Positions 6,809-9,476 of a stretch of 9,476 nt of DNA are shown here, piece by piece (within the stretch, counting starts at the first letter, position 1; every line of letters starts with the position of its first letter). The position numbers were made by a program, and so were the translations under genes. The notes under the pieces are model-generated. The model saw only the letters and a program-made list of their open reading frames with translations. It ran no database searches and had not been told where the DNA came from. Origin of the DNA: Armatimonadota bacterium (GTDB taxonomy: Bacteria; Armatimonadota; JAAZEB01); the NCBI GenBank assembly GCA_012841485.1, contig DUUU01000208.1:1-9476 (forward strand), read 5' to 3'.

Positions 6809-6898
6809 ATGGCGGAGCCTTCCATCGGCCCGGGATGTGTGGTACCACCCGGCTGGGAGCGCCGCCAGCGGCGCTCTATGACGAGGTCCGGTTCATGA
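6809..6898 (+). CDS. Possible 29-codon leader ORF overlapping the response regulator start
   Basis: ATG at 6809 opens a 29-residue frame (MAEPSIGPGC..., later WERRQRRSMTRSGS) whose TGA at 6896-6898 overlaps the regulator's ATG at 6895 as ATGA, the classic layout for coupled translation. It lies wholly inside the predicted leader and contains the 6857-6876 hairpin. Against it: no good Shine-Dalgarno precedes 6809, the peptide resembles nothing I know, and a short open frame in GC-rich DNA is common by chance. An internal ATG at 6878 would give a 6-residue version with the same stop. Confidence 0.2.
   Translation: MAEPSIGPGCVVPPGWERRQRRSMTRSGS
6857..6876 (+). promoter_or_regulatory. 9-bp perfect inverted repeat just upstream of the regulator's ribosome site
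   Basis: GAGCGCCGC (6857-6865) pairs perfectly with GCGGCGCTC (6868-6876) around CA. In RNA the tight 2-nt loop would probably open to 4 nt, leaving an 8-bp, almost all-GC stem. It ends 6 nt before the GAGG ribosome site (6883-6886), which is 8 nt from the ATG at 6895. It could act as an RNA element limiting ribosome access, or as a 20-bp operator in DNA for autoregulation. Confidence 0.4.
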
Positions 6899-7587
6899 AG
6901 AAGCGCGTCCTGGTAGTAGACGACGAGGAGCAAATGCAGCGTACCCTCCGCCGGAACCTTGCTGCCCGCGAGTATGAGGTGATGGTTGCCTCCGATGGTG
7001 AGGAGGCGCTGGACCAGGCGGCTGAGAGGGAGCCGGATGTCGTGCTGCTCGACCTGGTCATGCCTGGTATGGATGGCCTGGAGTTCACCCGGCGCTTCCG
7101 CGAGTGGTCCAAAGCCCCCATCATCGTGCTTTCCGCCATTGGCGAGGAGCGGGCCAAGGTCCAGGCCCTCGACCTGGGAGCGGATGATTACGTCACGAAG
7201 CCCTTTGGCCTGGAAGAGCTGTTGGCGCGAATTCGATCCGCGCTCCGGCGCTCCGGTCTCGCGGCCAACGAGGCCCATAGCGGCGCAACGTTCGAGACAG
7301 GCGACCTGCGCATCGATCTCCACCGGCGGGTCATCACGCTTTGCGGCGAGGAGGTCCGGCTCACCCCCACCGAGTACGAGCTGCTGAAGTTCATGGTCAC
7401 CAACGCCAACCGCGTCTTAACACACAACATGCTGCTGAAGGCGGTCTGGGGCAACCGCCATGGGGCGGAGCCGGAGTACCTGCGCGTCTTCGTGAGCCAG
7501 CTTCGCCGGAAACTTCGCGATGATTCATCCTCGCCCCGCTACATTCTCACGGAGCCCGGCGTCGGCTATCGCTTCCGCGCCGAGTAG
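6895..7587 (+). CDS. OmpR/PhoB-family response regulator, KdpE-like
   Basis: 230 residues, matching KdpE (about 225). The start at 6895 follows GAGG with 8-nt spacing; the frame is open further upstream to 6775, but receiver sequence begins exactly at MKKRVLVVDDEEQMQ. The receiver domain (1-119) has the acidic pair D10/E11, phospho-acceptor D53 in LLDLVMPGMDG, switch residue S80 in IIVLSAIGEERAKVQALDLGADDYVTKPF and the conserved K102. A short linker leads to a winged-helix DNA-binding domain (about 135-230) with RLTPTEYELLKF (155-166), EYLRVFVSQLRRKL (194-207) and ILTEPGVGYRF (217-227). The wording of these motifs is closest to KdpE, which controls potassium uptake with the kinase KdpD. No kinase or kdp gene is adjacent, so it is an orphan in this window and its targets are unknown. 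It has its own predicted promoter and structured leader. Confidence 0.95.
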   Translation: MKKRVLVVDDEEQMQRTLRRNLAAREYEVMVASDGEEALDQAAEREPDVVLLDLVMPGMDGLEFTRRFREWSKAPIIVLSAIGEERAKVQALDLGADDYVTKPFGLEELLARIRSALRRSGLAANEAHSGATFETGDLRIDLHRRVITLCGEEVRLTPTEYELLKFMVTNANRVLTHNMLLKAVWGNRHGAEPEYLRVFVSQLRRKLRDDSSSPRYILTEPGVGYRFRAE

Positions 7588-7746
7588 GCCTCTCGGTACG
7601 CGTGCATGGGGTCGCCCGCGTCGTTCTGAAGGAGGCCGACACAACCATCCGAGCTTTCTGAACCCCGGGTGTGGGCCATCTAACCAGGGTAAGCTAGGAA
7701 GAGAGACTCCCTGAGAAGACCGTGGTACTGCCCGACCGCATGCTGG

Positions 7747-7775
7747 TTGACTTGGCTTTGGGGGCAGGCTATAAT
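7747..7775 (+). promoter_or_regulatory. Near-consensus sigma70 promoter for the oxidoreductase gene
   Basis: TTGACT (7747-7752, 5/6) and a perfect TATAAT (7770-7775) are separated by exactly 17 bp. The predicted start is near 7782, inside the purine tract GGAGGGAGGA (7781-7790) that serves as ribosome site for the ATG at 7799. The leader would therefore be only about 17 nt. This is the strongest-looking promoter in the window. The 7588-7746 stretch between it and the response regulator shows no gene and no clear terminator. Confidence 0.82.
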
Positions 7776-7798
7776 GCGCAGGAGGGAGGATCGGGGGC

Positions 7799-8908
7799 AT
7801 GAAGAGCGAGGCAGCGCCCATTCGTGTTGGCCTGATCGGCTATGGCGGATACGGCCGGTTTCTGATCGAGAGCTGGGCGGAGATGCCGGAGATTGAGATC
7901 CTGGCGATTGCGGGTAGAAACCGGCAGCGCCTGGAGCAGACGGCACGCAAGCTCGGTATCCCTCGCTTCTACGTGGGCCACGACGCCCTCCTAGCCGATC
8001 CGGAGATTGACGTGGTCGCGGTGACCAGCCCGCCGGCAGACCATGCTCGCCACGCGATCGATGTGGCGAACGCGGGAAAGCACCTCTACTGCGAGAAGCC
8101 GCTGGCGACGCGCGTGGAGGATGGCGAGGCGATCCTCGAGGCGGTGCGCGCGGCGGGCGTGCGCGGCGTGATGGGCTATGTGATGCGCTACACGCCGCTG
8201 GCGGAGCGGTTGCGCCAGATTGTTGCCGAAGGAGTGCTGGGCGCGTTGCACCGCGTCGATCTCGCCAACTTCGCGGCCGACGAGGATCTGCCCCCGGAGC
8301 ACTGGTTCTGGAATCCGGAGCAAAGCGGCGGCATCCTGGTGGAGCACGGGGTGCACTTCTTCGATCTCTACACGTGGATCGCCGGGAGCACGCCGGTGCG
8401 GGTGACTGGGCACCGCACCATCCGGCCGGGAACGACGCAAGAGGATCGCGTTCTGGCGAACGTGGAGTATGCCAGTGGGATTCTGGCGACTTTCTACCAT
8501 GCGTTCGATAAGCCGGCGCGCCTCGAGCGGACGTGGGCTCGTCTCGGCTTTGATCGGGGCTACGCGACGGTCGGTGGCTGGATTCCCCTCTGCCTGGATG
8601 TGGAAGCGGCCGTAGATGAAGCCGAATATGCCCGGCTAGCCGCTCTCTGCCCCGAAGCGGCGGTCACGCTCCGCGAGGAGTATCCCGGTGCCGGCGAGGT
8701 GATCCGTGGGGGCGGGGACTCCTATCAAGTGACGCGCCTGATTGAGATGCGTTGCCAGCCCTCGCTCGATAAGCAGGCGGTCTACGCGGCGGCCGCGCGC
8801 GCGGCGTTGAGGGATCTGGTGGCGGCGATTCGTGATCCGGGACATGGGGTGCTCGCCCCGCTGGAAGCAGGTTTGGAGAGCCTGCGCATCGCCACCGCCG
8901 TGAGGTAA
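7799..8908 (+). CDS. Gfo/Idh/MocA family NAD(P)-dependent oxidoreductase
   Basis: 369 residues, typical family size. The ATG at 7799 has GGGAGGA 8 nt upstream, and the N-terminal Rossmann strand follows directly. The dinucleotide-binding segment is VGLIGYGGYGRF (10-21). The family signature EKPLA (99-103) carries the conserved Lys100. In the C-terminal alpha/beta domain, GGILVEHGVHFFDL (177-190) places His186 at the usual catalytic position; the common Asp of this motif is Glu182. Members oxidise or reduce sugars, inositols or nucleotide-sugar intermediates in the cytoplasm; the substrate here is unknown. The next gene encodes a UDP-sugar dehydrogenase, and a sugar aminotransferase lies nearby on the other strand. 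This fits amino- or uronic-sugar synthesis, but sugar catabolism alongside the glycosidase is also possible. A stem-loop follows the TAA stop. Confidence 0.93.
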   Translation: MKSEAAPIRVGLIGYGGYGRFLIESWAEMPEIEILAIAGRNRQRLEQTARKLGIPRFYVGHDALLADPEIDVVAVTSPPADHARHAIDVANAGKHLYCEKPLATRVEDGEAILEAVRAAGVRGVMGYVMRYTPLAERLRQIVAEGVLGALHRVDLANFAADEDLPPEHWFWNPEQSGGILVEHGVHFFDLYTWIAGSTPVRVTGHRTIRPGTTQEDRVLANVEYASGILATFYHAFDKPARLERTWARLGFDRGYATVGGWIPLCLDVEAAVDEAEYARLAALCPEAAVTLREEYPGAGEVIRGGGDSYQVTRLIEMRCQPSLDKQAVYAAAARAALRDLVAAIRDPGHGVLAPLEAGLESLRIATAVR

Positions 8909-8911
8909 GCC

Positions 8912-8942
8912 CGAGGAGCACACGCCACAGGCATCCTCCTCG
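8912..8942 (+). terminator. Possible terminator hairpin after the oxidoreductase
   Basis: CGAGGAG (8912-8918) pairs perfectly with CTCCTCG (8936-8942), and a small GCC-aca-GGC helix can form inside the 17-nt loop. It starts 3 nt after the TAA stop. No T-tract follows, so termination is uncertain. The remaining gap to 9056 shows no further gene and no convincing promoter. Confidence 0.4.
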
Positions 8943-9056
8943 CGGGAGAGCACTTCTCCACCCAGGGCCTGAGTTGCGCCCACGGGCGTTGCAGTACGTG
9001 CCGGGCGGGCCCTGTGTGACGCTCCATGACCTCTGTTGAGTACCGAGGGAGATCGC

Positions 9057-9476
9057 ATGAAGATCACGGTTATCGGCACGGGGTATGTCGGCCTGGTCCA
9101 GGCGGTTGGATTGGCCGAGCTTGGGCACGAAGTGGTGGGCATGGACCATGACGTGGCCAAGGTGCGCCGGCTGCAGGCGGGCGACCCGGTCATCTACGAG
9201 CCGGGCCTGGCCGAGCGGCTTGAAGCACAGCAGGCCTCGGGCCGCCTCCGCTTCACGACGGAGATGGCGGTGGCCGTCCGGCACGCGCCCGTGCTCTTCA
9301 TCTGCGTGGGCACTCCGCCACGCGCTGATGGCAGCGCCGATCTCTCGCAGCTCGAGACCGTGGTGCGCCAGGTGGCGCTCGCGATGGATAGCTATCGCCT
9401 GGTGGTGGAGAAGAGCACCGTGCCCGTGCGCACGAGCAGTTGGGTCCACCGCACGCTCCGCCTCTATGCCCCCCGC
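9057..9476 (+). CDS. UDP-glucose/GDP-mannose dehydrogenase family protein (probable UDP-glucose 6-dehydrogenase), 3'-truncated
   Basis: The first 140 residues of an enzyme usually 430-450 long; it is still open at the window's right edge. The ATG at 9057 follows GAGGGAG (9045-9051). The N-terminal NAD-binding domain is clear: IGTGYVGLV (6-14) is the Rossmann loop, Asp30 (GMDHD) is the probable ribose-binding acid, IYEPGL (46-51) and FICVGTPP (81-88) are family motifs, DGSADLS (91-97) follows, and EKSTVP (118-123) precedes the substrate half. The family makes a four-electron, two-step oxidation of a nucleotide-sugar C6 alcohol to a uronate, with a catalytic Cys that would lie beyond the window. 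PVRT replaces the commoner PVGT after STV. UDP-glucose is the commonest substrate; UDP-ManNAc, UDP-GlcNAc and GDP-mannose relatives cannot be excluded from this half. It lies 148 bp downstream of the oxidoreductase, possibly on the same transcript. Confidence 0.92.
   Translation, partial: MKITVIGTGYVGLVQAVGLAELGHEVVGMDHDVAKVRRLQAGDPVIYEPGLAERLEAQQASGRLRFTTEMAVAVRHAPVLFICVGTPPRADGSADLSQLETVVRQVALAMDSYRLVVEKSTVPVRTSSWVHRTLRLYAPR

Noticed and set aside
6543..6848. A 101-codon minus-strand frame in the divergent region.
   Set aside because: It has no ribosome site or recognisable motif, overlaps the regulator's promoter and leader, and its composition is unlike the neighbouring proteins.
8664..9449. 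A 261-codon minus-strand frame opposite the oxidoreductase and dehydrogenase genes.
   Set aside because: It is antisense to two well-supported genes, has an Arg/Pro/His-rich composition and no motif.

Overview
The window is GC-rich bacterial chromosomal DNA holding seven protein-coding genes. Two of them run off the window edges. It contains no RNA genes, transposases, phage genes, integrases or CRISPR repeats. The combination of a GH42-like glycosidase, a uroporphyrinogen-decarboxylase-like protein with HxDGN/STSN motifs, a TTHB210-like (DUF5602) exported protein and several sugar-nucleotide enzymes resembles gene sets I associate with Armatimonadota or neighbouring deep lineages (Chloroflexota, Planctomycetota/Lentisphaerota). 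This taxonomic guess is weak. Two well-formed -35/-10 promoters and purine-rich Shine-Dalgarno sites show ordinary sigma70-type expression.

Layout. Positions 2-2632 (+) hold the 3' part of a large glycoside hydrolase, with a remnant of a sugar-binding domain, a TIM barrel and a GH42-type C-terminal half. It converges on a leftward block, with a 12-bp perfect hairpin (2707-2742) between them. The leftward block, in transcription order, is a URO-D-fold methyltransferase-like gene (6405-5434), a DegT/DnrJ/EryC1/StrS aminotransferase (5149-3926) closed by a strong hairpin terminator (3881-3914), and an exported histidine-rich TTHB210-like protein (3609-2794). A 489-bp divergent region (6406-6894) separates this from a rightward block: an OmpR/KdpE-type response regulator (6895-7587), a Gfo/Idh/MocA oxidoreductase (7799-8908) with a near-consensus promoter, and the 5' end of a UDP-glucose/GDP-mannose dehydrogenase gene (9057 onward).

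How they may fit together. The aminotransferase, the Gfo/Idh/MocA oxidoreductase and the UDP-sugar dehydrogenase are the enzyme classes that make amino- and uronic-acid sugars for surface polysaccharides. The glycoside hydrolase and the oxidoreductase could equally serve sugar catabolism. The genes are not tightly packed: gaps of 150-490 bp, separate promoters and hairpins argue for several transcripts rather than one operon. No KdpD-type kinase or potassium transporter accompanies the response regulator.

I did not find a clearly new multi-gene system. The best leads are four. The response regulator has a structured leader, with a perfect 9-bp inverted repeat and a possible 29-codon upstream ORF ending in an ATGA overlap. 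The URO-D-like protein lacks both zinc thiolates of the MtaA/MtbA branch. The glycosidase seems to lack Glu at the expected nucleophile strand. The TTHB210-like exported protein has a dense conserved-looking His/Asp network.
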